A stretch of 64,000 bases of DNA, from assembly GCA_033439765.1 (NCBI GenBank), contig JAULSN010000008.1:2604001-2668000 (forward strand), given 5' to 3'. How positions within the stretch are numbered: position 1 is the stretch's first letter; every line of letters starts with the position of its first letter. The DNA is from Lasiosphaeria ovina (Eukaryota; Ascomycota; Sordariomycetes; Sordariales; Lasiosphaeriaceae). Below the pieces are notes generated by a model that was not told where the DNA came from, made no database searches, and saw only the letters and a list, made by a program, of their open reading frames with translations. Of this stretch, positions 10,900 through 22,429 are shown piece after piece. The position numbers and the translations under genes were made by a program.

Positions 10900-11319
10900 A
10901 ACGAAGCGTGCATGCCGCGCTGCTCGCGCAAACCTGAGGCGAACGTGACGTTGGAGTAGATGGCGTTGTCCATCAGGATGCGGACAAAGACGGGGGCAGC
11001 AGCGCCAGTGAAGTTGGAAGTGTAGTAGGTGCCGTTGAAGATGTGGTACTTGAGGATGGCGGTCAGGATCCCGGGGTCGGCCTGCAGCTGTGCGGAGAAC
11101 GCCTCGCTCGCCAGCAGCCCGTTTATTGCGTCGTTGCTTGGCGCCAGGATAGTGAGGTTGGGCGTGTTTGATTAGTGTGTCGAAGCGCTCCTGCTGGCTC
11201 GCCAGGTAGTTGTTGAGGATCGACAGCGTCGCGTTCTGTGAGTCGAGCACCGAGACCAGTGTCGTCGCTGAGATGCCAACAGCGGCAGCTGCCAGTGGGA
11301 GTAGATGCCGCGGCAGCAT
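10900..11319 (-). pseudogene. fasciclin (FAS1) domain relic, frameshifted and truncated
   Basis: Reading leftwards from an ATG at 11319, a signal peptide (MLPRHLLPLAAAAVGISATT) leads into the start of a FAS1 domain (SVLDSQNATLSILNNYL, FDTLI). A one-base frame change near 11165 then moves the reading into PNLTILAPSNDAINGLL and ILKYHIFNGTYYTSNF, both hallmark FAS1 blocks of secreted adhesion proteins. The frame stays open past 10900 but similarity fades after NVTFASGLRE, so the second half of the domain and any second domain or GPI signal are absent. I call it a truncated pseudogene. A sequencing error at the shift cannot be excluded, but it would not restore the missing C-terminus. Confidence 0.7.
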
Positions 11320-12667
11320 GGTCCTGGAAGTTTGTGTTTGGTGTTCGGGTGACGAGGAAGGGAGGGGGTGATCTTCACAGTGGATTCGGAGATGAGAGAA
11401 TGGAACAGTTGGAAAAAGGCGAGTATTGAGAAGATCTGAAGAAAACATGAGTCAGTAGAGTCACAAGATGCCGTGAACCATGTTGACGTCAATAAGCCTG
11501 CAGCCTGGGCCCTGCAGTATGTGCCAAGTTATCTGCTCGTATTGTTCCTATGTACATGCATTTGATTCCTTCTCCTGTGCATTGTGTCCCCAGAGGCATG
11601 GAGAGCCGGTGCTCGTAGCAGCTGCGTCTCTTCTGTGCCCCGTGTATCAAGTCTCCAAGCAGGCCCTGCAGTAGCCCTAATATGTCCTGCGGCGGAGTTT
11701 TGGAGGGGTTGGAGAAGGTAGAGGGCCAATACCAGCGGAGCCGCACCTTGGGGATCTGGAGAAAAGTGGTGTATTATCTGCATGGTATTGGGGAGGTCGC
11801 CTTCTTCGTGAACCACCGCTCTTCCCCTCATGCAAGCCAGTAGGACCGGAGGCACCTGATATATATCGACTCCGAGGCGCAGGAGAGTCATGCCGGGTAT
11901 GCGTGCGTGTGCAGAAAACAGGGACTCGTAAGCGGGCGCGCAGACTCGGAAACGCAGGTGGCGCCGAGTTGTGTTCCTGCATGAGGCAGGGTCGTCTGGT
12001 TCAAACTTTGAACCGCCACCAGGTCGGATGTCCGCGGTATTTGCCACAACTTCTCGGCTGGAGGGGCAGCGGTAGGGTTGTCGGTTCGGAAGAGGACCGA
12101 CGGTCAAGTGGCGAGAGAGATCGAAAAGGAGTTTGAAAATGGAAGCTAAGGATTCTGTTAAAAATAGCAGTTAGCTGAGAGCCAGCGCCACGAGAAAGCC
12201 GGAAACCAAGCTGGAAGTTCATGGTGGCCACTGAGAAAGCTAGCCGTACGGGGTTGCGCAAGCTTTCCAGGGACCGAAGTGAAAGTCGACAGGCCTCGGG
12301 GGCTGCGTTAGCGCTCGCCCCTTATTTTCCCCAAAAGTTACGCACGGGCCACATAGCACTCAGCGGTCTCAGGGGCTGGCTTCAGGGGCCAGCTTCTAGG
12401 TGCGTTCACAGGATGGAGGTTTCGCCCAAAGAAAAAGAAGAAACGGATGCCAAACGCGGCATCAAAGACACGAGAAATTTATTTGTTATTTGGAGACAGA
12501 GAATGAAAGAAAATAGTCACAGCCTTGTGTTTGATAGTTATATACAACCATCAATTATACCTCAGCGGCAACCACCCCATTATGCTCCATATTACTTAGC
12601 CAGTCCCGCATATGTGCCCTCTCCACCCATATCGCCGCCCATGCAGAATATCGACAACTATCGCCCC
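11320..12667. other. intergenic, no gene recognised
   Basis: Overlapping short frames occur on both strands with no recognisable domain. The interval separates the fasciclin relic from the 3' end of the beta-lactamase-like gene. I see no repeat or RNA gene. Confidence 0.55.
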
Positions 12668-14753
12668 TCATGAAACCTTGTTCAGCCTGATCCTCAGCGC
12701 CGCATTCTCCACCGCCGTGACCTTGCCATCGCGGTCGAAATCAAAGATGAAGAGATCCAGCGGGCGTTTGGCATAGACGACGGCCGTGGCAGTGACCCAG
12801 GTCGAGCAGTCAGTCGAGAAGCTGGCGTTGCGCGCAGGCAAGCTGAGATCCTCAAAGACGGCCTTGAAGGCGACGCGCTTGCCCCCTGCTTTCGAGCTTG
12901 CCGGCTGCTCGAGCCCCGTCGGGTACAGCCGCACGCTGGGCTTCATCTTGTCAAAGTACTCGCTCGTCACGTTGGACCCGATGGCCGTCGCCACAAACGC
13001 CATGTCGGTGCCGTTGGAGAACCAGTTCAACACGCCGAGGCCCGGCCGGTCCGCGTCGACCGTGATGGTGAGCGACGAGTTGAGCGGTGCAGACGAGTTG
13101 GCGTAGGGCCCTGTGGCGTTGCTGAAGCCGCCTGTTGAGTTGCTCGCCGTGGCTGGCCCCGTGTACCGGTAGCGCCCCCCGAACGTGGCGTTGGCTTGGG
13201 TCTGCGCCACGTACGTCATGGTCGGCAGGTAGGTTTTGGTCAGCGTGTCCGCAATGTCCATGGCCAGCCCTGCCGGTGGGTCGCCGGCCGCCATGATTGT
13301 GAAGCCAATGTCGAGTTCCGGGATGATGGCAAGCAGCGAGCTGTACGCGCCCAAGCTGCCGGCCTTGTTGAAGGTGTGCACGAACTGGTACGGCTGGTCT
13401 GTTCAGAGCATGTCAGCAAGGTTAAGTCTGCCGTAACCGTGATGGATAGATAATCATGTGTGTTCACGGACCTTTACTGAGACCCAGTTGTCGAATTCCC
13501 CACGGCATTCCCACCGTAGCCATGGGGTCTGAAGTGAACGCGGCCGGCTTCAGCCACCGCCGCGTCATGGCTGGCTTCAGCAGCGTCGACCGCATGACGG
13601 CCCGGCCGAGGGATGATAGGTCGCCTGCCGACGAATACATGTTCCCGGTCCTATTTGAAAAGAAAAACAGGTCAGCCACCCGCAAACACACAACTTGTAT
13701 GTATGTAGCAATACTGAAAGAAGAGCAGATTACTCACGCCGCCTCCTCGGCCAGGTCAAACGCCCAAGACGTGCTGTATCTGTTTCCAGGGATGATACCG
13801 AGGGCATCGTCGGGGACCGAGATGAAGGTGTAAGAGAGACCCAGAGGCTTCAGCACGGCATCGCGCACCAGCGTCTTAAAGTCCTTGCCCGTGATGTGCT
13901 CGGCCACGTACGACAGGAGAGTGAAGCCGAGATCCGAGTAGGCAGGGGTCGCAGACGGCGGAAACGACGGTGGCAGCCTGCCGAGTCCCTGGAAGAGCTG
14001 CTCTCTGTTGCATGTCGGATTCACGCCACATGGCGGTATATCGGTGATGGGGACAGGTGGAAACCCCAGGCCGTACAGGGTATCGAGGGAAAGTTGGTAG
14101 GTAACCTCTCCGAGCAGGGCATCTGCCACGTGATGCGAGCGTCATTGATCAGCGTCGAACTCCTGTCTGGGGCACAAATGTCGGGGATAACGCGACACTG
14201 CAGATAACTCACAGTCTCGGATCAAACCAGACGTCTGGCTGGCCAAAGAGCCCACGGTTATTGCCTCCCAGTCAGTGGAGAATATGGACTCGTCAGCGGT
14301 GTTCTTGACGAGAGCACCAATCTCGGGGATGTACTTGGTTATGGGGTCGTTCCAGATCCCATCGCCGATGGTGGCTAAAAAGGCCAAGACGGTAAAGACC
14401 TTGGTGATGCTGCCGATGCGATAGACGGTGTTGGCGTCGACGCTTTTGACGCCACTCGAGTTGAACCCTCGGAGGTTCGGGGCGGTCCAGTAGTGCGACC
14501 ACAGCGCCTTGTCTTCGCTCCCCGAAAAGACCTCGACCGAATACGAGAAGTGGTCTGATCCCGTGCTGTTGTCGTTGTCGATATATTTGACGAAGATGTC
14601 GTCGAGCGCCTTTGCCGCGCTCTTGATTCCGGCGTCGTTTAGGAGGTTTTGCGGTTTCGGGAGGAGCGGGCCATACAGTGGGCAGTTTGATTTTGCTGCC
14701 ACGAGTCGGAGGAGATCGAGGCCAGCAAAAACCAGGAGGAGCTGCGCCCACAT
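12668..14753 (-). CDS. secreted serine beta-lactamase/transpeptidase-like protein
   Basis: Four exons read right to left (14753-14213, 14122-13738, 13650-13472, 13398-12668) and join in frame to 611 aa. All three introns have GT-AG ends. The protein starts with a signal peptide (LLLVFAGLDLLRLVAA). The fold is the class C beta-lactamase/penicillin-binding-protein type. The SxxK nucleophile motif is SITK at residues 115-118, inside VYRIGSITKVFTVLAF. The second motif is YSD at 242-244 in PAYSDLGF. The HTG/KTG-like third motif would be HTFNKAG early in exon 4. A C-terminal region of about 200 residues is rich in Asn, Ser and Thr and looks like a beta-sandwich extension. Fungal members are secreted hydrolases of unknown substrate. 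The physiological role is not shown by the neighbours. Confidence 0.87.
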
Positions 14754-16560
14754 TGTGCCAAGACTTTTGCACTTCCAGCCTGGGTCCAGTCAAGCACCTC
14801 CCGTCCGCTGTTGCCAGCCGGGTGTAGCTGCTGCTTTAAGATCCCGACCCCTATCACGCACCCAATTTACCTAACCGAAAGCCACTGAAGAAACACCACG
14901 CAGTCGGGATGGGAAATTCAAAGACGGAAAAATTTCAACCCAGGCAACAGAACAAAAAGACGTACTATACATGACGGCCAGGCAAGACAAACATGGCTGG
15001 AACTGGCGGGGTTTTGGATCATGGGAAGAGCAGTGGTTAATAGCGATCAGCGTCCCAGACTGCAAAAAGACTTGGCACTGGCAAGCAAGCAAATCCCACT
15101 GCAAGCCGGCCCGTAGATGATGGACCGGGTTGCCGTTCCGCTCGTGGCTAGCTCGTCCAGCCCGCGCGCCTCGCAGGGCCCAGGCCTCGAGCCATATGCC
15201 TTGATAGGAAGGGCCATGCCGCTGGCTGGAAGGGGACTAGGCGGGCAGGTTTTGTCCGATTGGAGCCGCGCCCAATGCCAATGCAATGAGCCACGGCGTG
15301 TGTGTGTGGTGGTGGTGGTCAACCACACGTTGCAGATCCACACCAACTCGCCAGATGCAATCCTGATGGATCAACATGCACGACCATTTAACGACGCGCG
15401 AACCATTCATCCGCCCCGAGCCCTCTGCAGAGTGCAGGCGAACCGGGCTTGTGGTTCCCAGACATTTATACGACCCGGGTTCGCTGCAGCGGGCCAGCCA
15501 GAAACAGGCTGGACACAGGCTAAAGAGCGCCCCCTTGGCAGAGTCGCAGCCGTGCCAGATAGCTTGAGGCGGAACAATCAATCAGCCAGATACTAGTGGT
15601 CCACTTCTCCGAAAAAAGTGTTCTCGGGCCTTGCATCTCGAGTAATATCCCTCGGGCACACGAGAGTGGGGGAACAGGTGGGAGGTGCACGGCGGCGCTA
15701 TTTTTGGCATGTCCACTGTCACCGCTCCATATGGCACTCGCCTGGGCAAGTTTTGAAGACCGGACTTATTTCTCCCCTAGATCTGGGCATCGTTTCCGTT
15801 TGTTCAATCACTATCTTCGTTAAAAGACGCATGCCATTCAGCCGAAGCCATGTTATCGTAGGAGCTCTGCAACGGGCGCATCATGTTTACCCAGGAAAAT
15901 CAGCCCCTGAGCATTTGCCCCGCCGTTTTTATACTTGCCGCCCAAGTGTTGCAATTGTCATCCAGCAGCCCACGTCGTGGATCTTTTCCTCCGTATCTAT
16001 TATGTTTATCTATGGCGGTGACGTTTCCACATCCCTATTCGTGTGATTGGCCTCTATGGATCCCGGTTTAGGCGTATTAATCAACACATCAAACAAGCAA
16101 GGCCCTCCAAAGCTACAAACCACTAACCAATACTACCCTCCTGGCCGGAACCTTCCGTATACGCGAGAGGGGGGGAACCTATAAGGCTCGAGTCCCGGCC
16201 GACACCCTCCAATATTAAGGTAGGTTACCCCTCAAGTCCTGAACCCCGGGTCATAAACGCAGCTGCCACCACCAAGGTTCATATAGGGGCCTACTTTCAG
16301 GTCGCGGCTATCGCAGTTTAGGTTACGGTTTATCCTTCTGTAACCTCTATCAGAGTGAAGCTGTGGGTCGAAATCTCAGATGGATGGGAAACGTCTCAAG
16401 GCTGTACCAAGGTATTGTCTGATAAGCCGGCGAGTTGGACGGCTCTTCATCGACGGTAGATATGGAGGTAATGAAGGCCAAGGATAGAAGTCAAAAACAG
16501 CAGAACCGACCAACAAGCAGCTTGTGAAAGGCGATAATGCGGTTCGACAATTACGATAGA
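14754..16560. other. long intergenic stretch
   Basis: This is the promoter side of the beta-lactamase-like gene plus about 1.5 kb with no recognisable coding or RNA feature. Scattered short frames have no domain match. Confidence 0.55.
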
Positions 16561-16800
16561 TTATGAGCAGGTTCCAATTGTTCTTTGACTTCTTCCCTTG
16601 TTCGAAGACCTGTTGCTCTTTTCGTCGGTCTTCTTCGGGACTTGTGCCAGTTTGAGACGCTTCTCATTTTGGGCTTTGGCAAAGAAGAGTTGCATCAAGT
16701 CTCTCCACATCAGTTCATCTTTCTCAGTACTGTATTCCCACATTCGTTGATCCTCGGGGTGGGCGTCTTGCAGTGCCGTGAGCAGGTACTAGAGTGCCTG
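16561..16800 (-). pseudogene. unidentified coding relic (C-terminal fragment)
   Basis: The minus strand carries a coding-looking tail. It runs through TALQDAHPEDQRMWEYS and RDLMQLFFAKAQNEKRLKL to a Lys/Ser-rich end that stops at 16561. Upstream the same frame meets a TAG near 16788 and then degenerates. Composition is protein-like and amphipathic, but I cannot name the family. It may be the last exon of a lost gene. Confidence 0.3.
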
Positions 16801-17628
16801 CGTGTCATTTCTCGTACACTTAGGTATGCGACAGTAGATATATCTCGCAACATTGCCATCATGGCCACCACAGAGTTTCACAAATCATTGACAGGAAGTA
16901 AGTCCCAGACGACAAAAATATTAGAATTTAAAACGTTTTAAAAACGAGTTGATTAAACAAGTTCAAAAAAACGCACAGAAGAAGATGAGGAGTCGAAAAA
17001 GAAAAAAGAAAAAAAAAGAAAAACCCGCACGCCTTCCTTGTGTAGAGAGAAAAACGACCCGACGCCCCAGCCCACCAACCCAGCCAGCCAACGCCGCCCC
17101 CAAAAAAAGTCCTAGCCCCGCCCTGCTGCTATTCGCAGCCTGTATTACCGAGGACCGGCGCCGCCCCCAGAGGCAGGAAGCCCCTAGAGGCGGTGGACCC
17201 GCCGGCCCTCCTGATCGCGGCCGTCCCGGCCGATAACGAAAGCAGCTTGGCGTTTGTCCTCCCTAGTACAAGTAGTAGTACGAAAGTCAGCGACCATGAT
17301 CTTTAGCACACGAAGGGGCCGGAAATGGGAAGAAGGAATGAAGACAATATCGCATGTTGTTAGAGGCAAACAAGCAAACAGTGTCTGTGGAATGGAATGT
17401 CTCCCGCCCACAGAACGTCTCACATAGGCTCAAACCATGATGCGGACTGCATAGGCGGGAATTGTAATGTCCCCCCATCAACCTATCTCGGTCTACTGTG
17501 TAGGAAGTAGCAGTAGCGAAATGACGAGTCTTTGTGGGGGGGGGGAAAGTGGCAAGCTCCGAGATGCAACAGTGGATGGAGGGAGCAGCGAACTCAAAAA
17601 GAAACCAAAAAGAAAACATCACCAGAAC
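16801..17628. other. intergenic or 3' flank
   Basis: An A-rich tract near 16950-17030 and several low-complexity frames are present. Part of it may be the 3' continuation of the gene at 17629-18237, whose stop codon overlaps a good splice donor. Confidence 0.4.
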
Positions 17629-18237
17629 TTACCACTCCAAATCCTCGACAGTCGAAGCCTGCGACAAAAAGCTTTGGCGGCGGGGGCGGCCAGCGGTGTC
17701 GCCGGCGTGCCAGACCGGAGCCGAGTCATCAGCAGCAACAGCAGCGGCAGCGGCAGCAGGCGGCTCGCCAAAGGGGCCCGGGCGGCCGAGCAGTGCCTTG
17801 CGGCGGGCAATCTCGTTAGCTGTGGCGGCGCGCCGCTGGTTCTTCTGGGCCGTCTTGGCCTGTTCTTTGGCGTCGAGGAGCCGCGAGTCGATCTGGTCGA
17901 CGAGGTGGTCGACCATGGCCACAAACGCCTCCATGTACCGGAAGCGCGAGCCGGCCGAGCTGCGCGACAACGACGACGCCGCACTCTTGTCATCGGTGGG
18001 CTTTGCGCCCTCACCGGCGCCCCCGTCCTCGCCCTCGTCGTCGTCCTCCTGCTCCAGCTCCTCCTCGGCGCTCGCGGCAGCAGCGACAGCGCTCTTGTCG
18101 TCGTCGTCGGCGGGCAGGGCCGCCCCCATCCAGATGTCCAGGACAGCGGACTTCTGCGCCGCGGCGACGACCCGGGCGACGGGCTCTCTTGCCTGCAGCA
18201 GGCGGTTTCTCATGGCCACTCGGGCCAGCTCGGACAT
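17629..18237 (-). CDS. hypothetical protein, 3' end uncertain
   Basis: The 202-aa frame has the GC-rich codon use of real genes here. I do not recognise the family. It opens with a helix-forming segment (ELARVAMRNRLLQAREPVARV), then an acidic low-complexity stretch (about residues 45-80). A predicted coiled helix follows (FRYMEAFVAMVDHLVDQIDSRLL, continuing through KEQAKTAQKNQRRAATANEI). The tail is Ala-rich and contains RRQSFLSQAST, a possible basophilic kinase site. The stop TAA lies within GTGGTAAGT, a near-consensus 5' splice site, so the true protein may continue in another exon to the left. No neighbour suggests a function. Confidence 0.55.
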   Translation of the reverse strand: MSELARVAMRNRLLQAREPVARVVAAAQKSAVLDIWMGAALPADDDDKSAVAAAASAEEELEQEDDDEGEDGGAGEGAKPTDDKSAASSLSRSSAGSRFRYMEAFVAMVDHLVDQIDSRLLDAKEQAKTAQKNQRRAATANEIARRKALLGRPGPFGEPPAAAAAAVAADDSAPVWHAGDTAGRPRRQSFLSQASTVEDLEW

Positions 18238-21200
18238 TTTGGGCGGTGGCTGATAGTGAAGAAATGGTTAGCTGGGTTTGTTTATATAAAACGATATCTG
18301 TGCTGTGTGGTTAAAGAGGTATGGCCTGTCAAAAACTGAATGTGTGCTCTCTTTTGGTTATGTGTGTAGAGGGGTAGATGGCCTTTCCGAAGCGCTGCAT
18401 GTGCCTGTACAAAACTGCACGTATGCTGTATTTGTGCGGTCTGTGTAAAGGGGTATATGGCTTGACCAAAACTACATGTTGGCTGTGTGTGTTGGGACAG
18501 ATTGATGCTGCCGAAAAGGCGATTGACGGAAGGAGATATCGACTGGATGCGTTGCTTGACTTACTGCCCGGTGAATCCCAAAGGGGAGGGAGGCAGAGAG
18601 GGCGGGAGGTAGGTCGTTGTGTAAATATCACATCGTGGTTAGCTTGCTGGTGATCATGACTTGAAGTGGGATGGGATCAGTCCGGAACAACGTACGTTCC
18701 ATTGCCCTCTTTTGAGGGTCGGTAGGTGGGTGGGTAGGTAGGTAGGCTGGTAGTTCGGTTTCTGCTAAAACTCGAAGTCGGCTTCTGTCGCGTCGCGGTG
18801 TTTTGGAGTCATCTGTGCTGAAAAGGCCCCTTCCTGTAGGTGATGTGAAATGGAAGTGCCAGGCAAAACGAGATTGATGAGGGAGAAATGAAGGTCGGTG
18901 AGCTCGACTCGAGTCAATGGTAGGGTGTCAATCCAGCGTCTCAATCGTGATCAGATCACGTCGAGGCAGGATTCGAGAAAGTTTTTGAAAAGCGACAACC
19001 GCCGCTCCTGACCTCACTAGCAGAGAAGAAAGGCAGAAAGATATAATCGCCATAAGAATGTGCGACGATGGCTTGTGTATAAGCGATGCCCATATACAAA
19101 AGGGAAGGTCTGGAAACATACTCAGCCAGTAACCCCACAAGGTGTGAGGAATAATGGCTTGATGTGTGGAAAGGGGAAAAGGAAAAGGAGCAAAAGAGGG
19201 GTGTAGAAATCCTCGAGATGTGGGGCCGCGGTCGCGGGTGGCTTCGATCGTCAGGAAAGCAAGCCCCGTGGAGTTGGAGAGAGAGCCAGACCTGAGGAAG
19301 AGAGCCTGTAGAAACAAGGAAATGCCGTGGAAACTTACCAGACGAGAGTCGACGAGTATAATGCTGCTATTTGAGTGTTAGAAACCGTAAGTCGGATCGG
19401 GAATTAGGAGAAGGTAGGAGGCCACTCACGGAAAGCTATCCTCTATTGAAAATTCAAAGATCATGAGTTAGCATCTGCCAGGCTCCGAAGGGGAGAAGAA
19501 ACGCAAGAAAATATATCGCAGGGAAGGATATCGAAGACCAAGGGTGATCATGTACTTCCTGTTTTGAAGATGCATACTAGAAGTCGAAATGGGGAAGATG
19601 TGAAGATCGTGTGTGAAGCTTACCTTTGACGAAAGAGGTGTGGACTCGTACGCTCGAGGGAAGAAGAGGGGAGTAAAAGGAAGGGCTGCCGTGATGAAGG
19701 AGAATTTATGCACGTCTGCCTCCTCCAAAATCAAAGAGTGGGTCCCTTCGTTACCTCAGGGCCCCGGCGGATGTCCTTATTGTGTGGCCCTTTTGGGCTT
19801 ACGTCACTACTCCCTGCAAGACTTCTACAGCTATCTGGTTGCCGGGGGAGTGGGAAGAGCCTGAGGCCGCTTGGGCGCAAAGATAAGAGCATCGGACGAA
19901 GGGCTAGCTGACCTTATTGTCCAAATACCGAGCCCTAAATGCTGTGAACTACAAGGAGCGGAAACCCAGGCCGTACCTCGAAGGCTTTGCGGACTTGAGG
20001 GGCAGGGATGAGCCGGGGCGAGTAGGCGTAGTCAAGTTTGTAGCCGTCTCTATATTGGTAAATAGAAATGGTGCTTGGGAGGATATGCCGAATATGTCTG
20101 AATTTCCATCCTGGTTGCCACTACGTTCGACACGACGTTCACTCCTCGTAATTTGCTTCCTCAATTCTACCACCGTGAAGGTATTTATCCTACTGATGGA
20201 TACCGGCGACCTGCACATCTCCTCGTCGTAGATGTATGGAACAATGCCCTCGCGCACCTTCTTGAACCGGTAACTTCGAACTCGCTTCTTCAAATTACCT
20301 ACCCGACCTTGGAGACGGTGGTTCAAATTTATCAGATCTTACAAATATATAAATTCCTATTCTAGTATCCCGCAGCACCGCAAGATTCTCGGTCTGATGA
20401 ACGTGTTGTATGTACAACTCTGAGAAAGGATAGCGAATGGGCAGCTAATTAGTATCCACCGGGACAAGAATATTATCTCACAAAAGAGTTTGCCCAAATG
20501 TATTGTATGACATCGACCATCCATCAGCATTTGACTCTGGTGTCGATACCCAACCCTCTTGCCAGATATCGGTCCGCCGCGTTCCATATCCTAATCCCTA
20601 CTTCAAATCCGGTTGGTCATTGCAGGAGTTCGACCAGAATTAGATGTGATACTGAGGTTCCGTCGTCTTGAAGCAAACTAGCTTCGAATATGGAAGACAA
20701 CGTTATGACGAGAGTTTATTTCACGCATAAAAGCTGAAAGCATGACCAGCCCCTCGCAGACCATGTCTTCTATTCCTCCTCAGGCCATCGCCTCTCCTCC
20801 TCCTCGTACTCATCCTGCTGTCCCTGCTCAACCGCCTCCTCCTCACCCCGCTGCTCTCGACTATCCCCCCGCTGCCACACATCCTCACGTCCAGCTTAAC
20901 CCGTTCATACAAGGCAGGAGGGAGCCCAGGAAGATCCCGAAGTATCTCCTAAACCGTATCCCGTGATAAAAAGGTTGGCGTCTCGTCAGCATATTGAATA
21001 TCCACGGCAGTTGGCCTTTTCACGCTCACTTCGCTTTATTCGCCTGCGGAGTAGTTATTAAGGAAAGTCGAACCAAATCTTCACCACGCGAAATCTCAAA
21101 TTTGGATGTGGTACGTCCGTAGGCAGAGAAGGTGCGAAATTTGAAGCCATGGCCGTGTCTTATTTCAAAACAGCTCCCCTCAGATATTGCTTACGTTTGA

Positions 21201-21640
21201 CAAGCGCCCGCGCATGGAACGGTCGCTGAGGTCGAGGAGTGGCACTTGACGGGTGTCTCAGGTGGAGGCAAAAACTGGGTAGCTTCTTCGTAGTTTCTTC
21301 GTAACTTCATCTGATCAGGTTGACATCGGGTTTTGTTTATGGAGGACAACGAGTTCTGAATGTGATAGGTAAAACTTTGCCTGACAGCAGCAGTCTTGGC
21401 CCTTGGGTCCCGCCCTGTTCGCTATCGGGGGTGGGAGCACCAGTGGATGACGTGCCTTCGCCTTCAGCTTGTGGGGCCAACTTCCTTCCTCCTGCTCTGT
21501 GGTTCAAGTTAGGGCATGACGAGCCGGGGTCCACTTAGTTCCAGGTATCCGTGACTGACGTCTCGCCCATAAATAAAGTAGGTCCCACCCAAACCCCCCC
21601 TTTTTGCCATTTAAACCTGGCTCCCACTCCATGGGGCTTG
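18238..21640. other. gene-poor interval of about 3.4 kb
   Basis: No convincing gene is visible. It contains a degenerate tandem repeat (18296-18495), a purine-rich part around 19150-19700, and an AT-rich part around 20040-20740. A Pro-rich 74-aa frame (20742-20966, plus) and a 125-aa minus frame (19949-20326) are open but resemble nothing I know. Confidence 0.5.
18296..18495. repeat. degenerate tandem repeat (minisatellite-like), three units
   Basis: Three imperfect copies of a unit of roughly 60-75 bases follow each other. Each has a TGTGT-AGGGGTA-ATGGC core followed by a CAAAACTG/ACA segment and a TGCTGT- or GGCTGTGTG-like end. The copies start near 18300, 18362 and 18440. The unit sits just upstream of the hypothetical gene at 17629-18237. 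Confidence 0.55.
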
Positions 21641-21689
21641 TTTTCCTGACGATCGAGGCCACCCGCGACCGCGACTCGAGCCCGCCTCA

Positions 21690-22170
21690 GCCAACTGAGG
21701 ACGAGCGCGATCGTCGCACGGTTTTCTTTCAGCAGTTTGCGGCGCGTCTGCGAACCAAGGAACTCAATGTCGCAAGCTGTTGAACGAAAACCGTGCGACG
21801 ATCCTTGTTGCCGAGGCCCAAATCGTTAAAGACCGTGTGAGCAACCGGTCTAAGGAGTATGTTTCTACTCTCCCTACTCCCTCTTGCATTCTTTTGGCAT
21901 TACATGTGGCTTACAAGTCCTTCTAGAGTCGGATATGTCGATTTCAAGAGCGAGGAGTCGGTTGTTGCTGCCCTGCAACTGACCGGCCAAAAGCTCCCCG
22001 GCATTCCAGTCATTGTTCAAATGACCGAGACCATGACCACTCAGCTTGTGGCAAAACACAAACAGGAGCGGCGAACCCAACTGCAGCGACATCCGCAGTA
22101 ATTACTGCCAACGCCGGGTCGCTCGCTCTTTGTCGCCTTCTCCATTGTCTCCGGCTCCAGGACGACTGTG
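21690..22170 (+). pseudogene. RBM39/Rsd1-like splicing factor relic
   Basis: The frame carries PTEDERDRRTVFFQQFAARL and RTKEL, which match the start of RRM1 of the U2AF-related splicing factor RBM39 (Rsd1 in fission yeast). After a broken stretch come AQIVKDRVSNRSKE and, behind a 70-nt intron-like gap (21857-21926), VGYVDFKSEESVVAALQLTG and IPVIVQMTET. A frameshift then leads to ANAGSLALCRL, where the segment before RRM2 should be. The loop between RTKEL and AQIVKD is replaced by an inverted copy of the sequence encoding DRRTVF. Stops, frame changes and loss of RRM2 make it a pseudogene. The retained intron argues against an mRNA-derived copy. Confidence 0.75.
21709..21803. repeat. 22-nt inverted repeat inside the RBM39-like relic
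   Basis: The segment 21709-21730 and the reverse complement of 21782-21803 match at 21 of 22 positions. The left arm encodes part of the RRM1 start. The right arm sits where the RRM1 loop should be, so it looks like a short templated inversion rather than a functional hairpin. Confidence 0.8.
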
Positions 22171-22429
22171 AAGGTATGCCACTCCCCACACCCCTCGCTC
22201 CTGTGAATGAAAGTTCGTCCTCAAAGAGGAGGATCGGTCTCACCGACGACGCCACAGCCTCCAGCGGGGCGATCTGCCGTCTGCGAGCCGAAAAGCCCTG
22301 AACAAACTTGCTAACCAACCTACTCTCTAGATTACCAAAGAATGGTTCCGAAAGAAGAGAAGTGAAAAAGAATCGAGCCGACGACATAAGCAGATGATCT
22401 AGAAAAAAAAATAGATTGGCCAGGCGGCC

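Noticed and set aside
12221..12673. 150-aa plus-strand frame next to the beta-lactamase-like gene
   Set aside because: Its composition shifts along its length, it overlaps the 3' end of the minus-strand gene, and it resembles nothing known.
15117..16071. Several 60-160-aa frames upstream of the beta-lactamase-like gene
   Set aside because: They are short and overlapping, have no motifs, and are typical of random open frames in GC-rich DNA.
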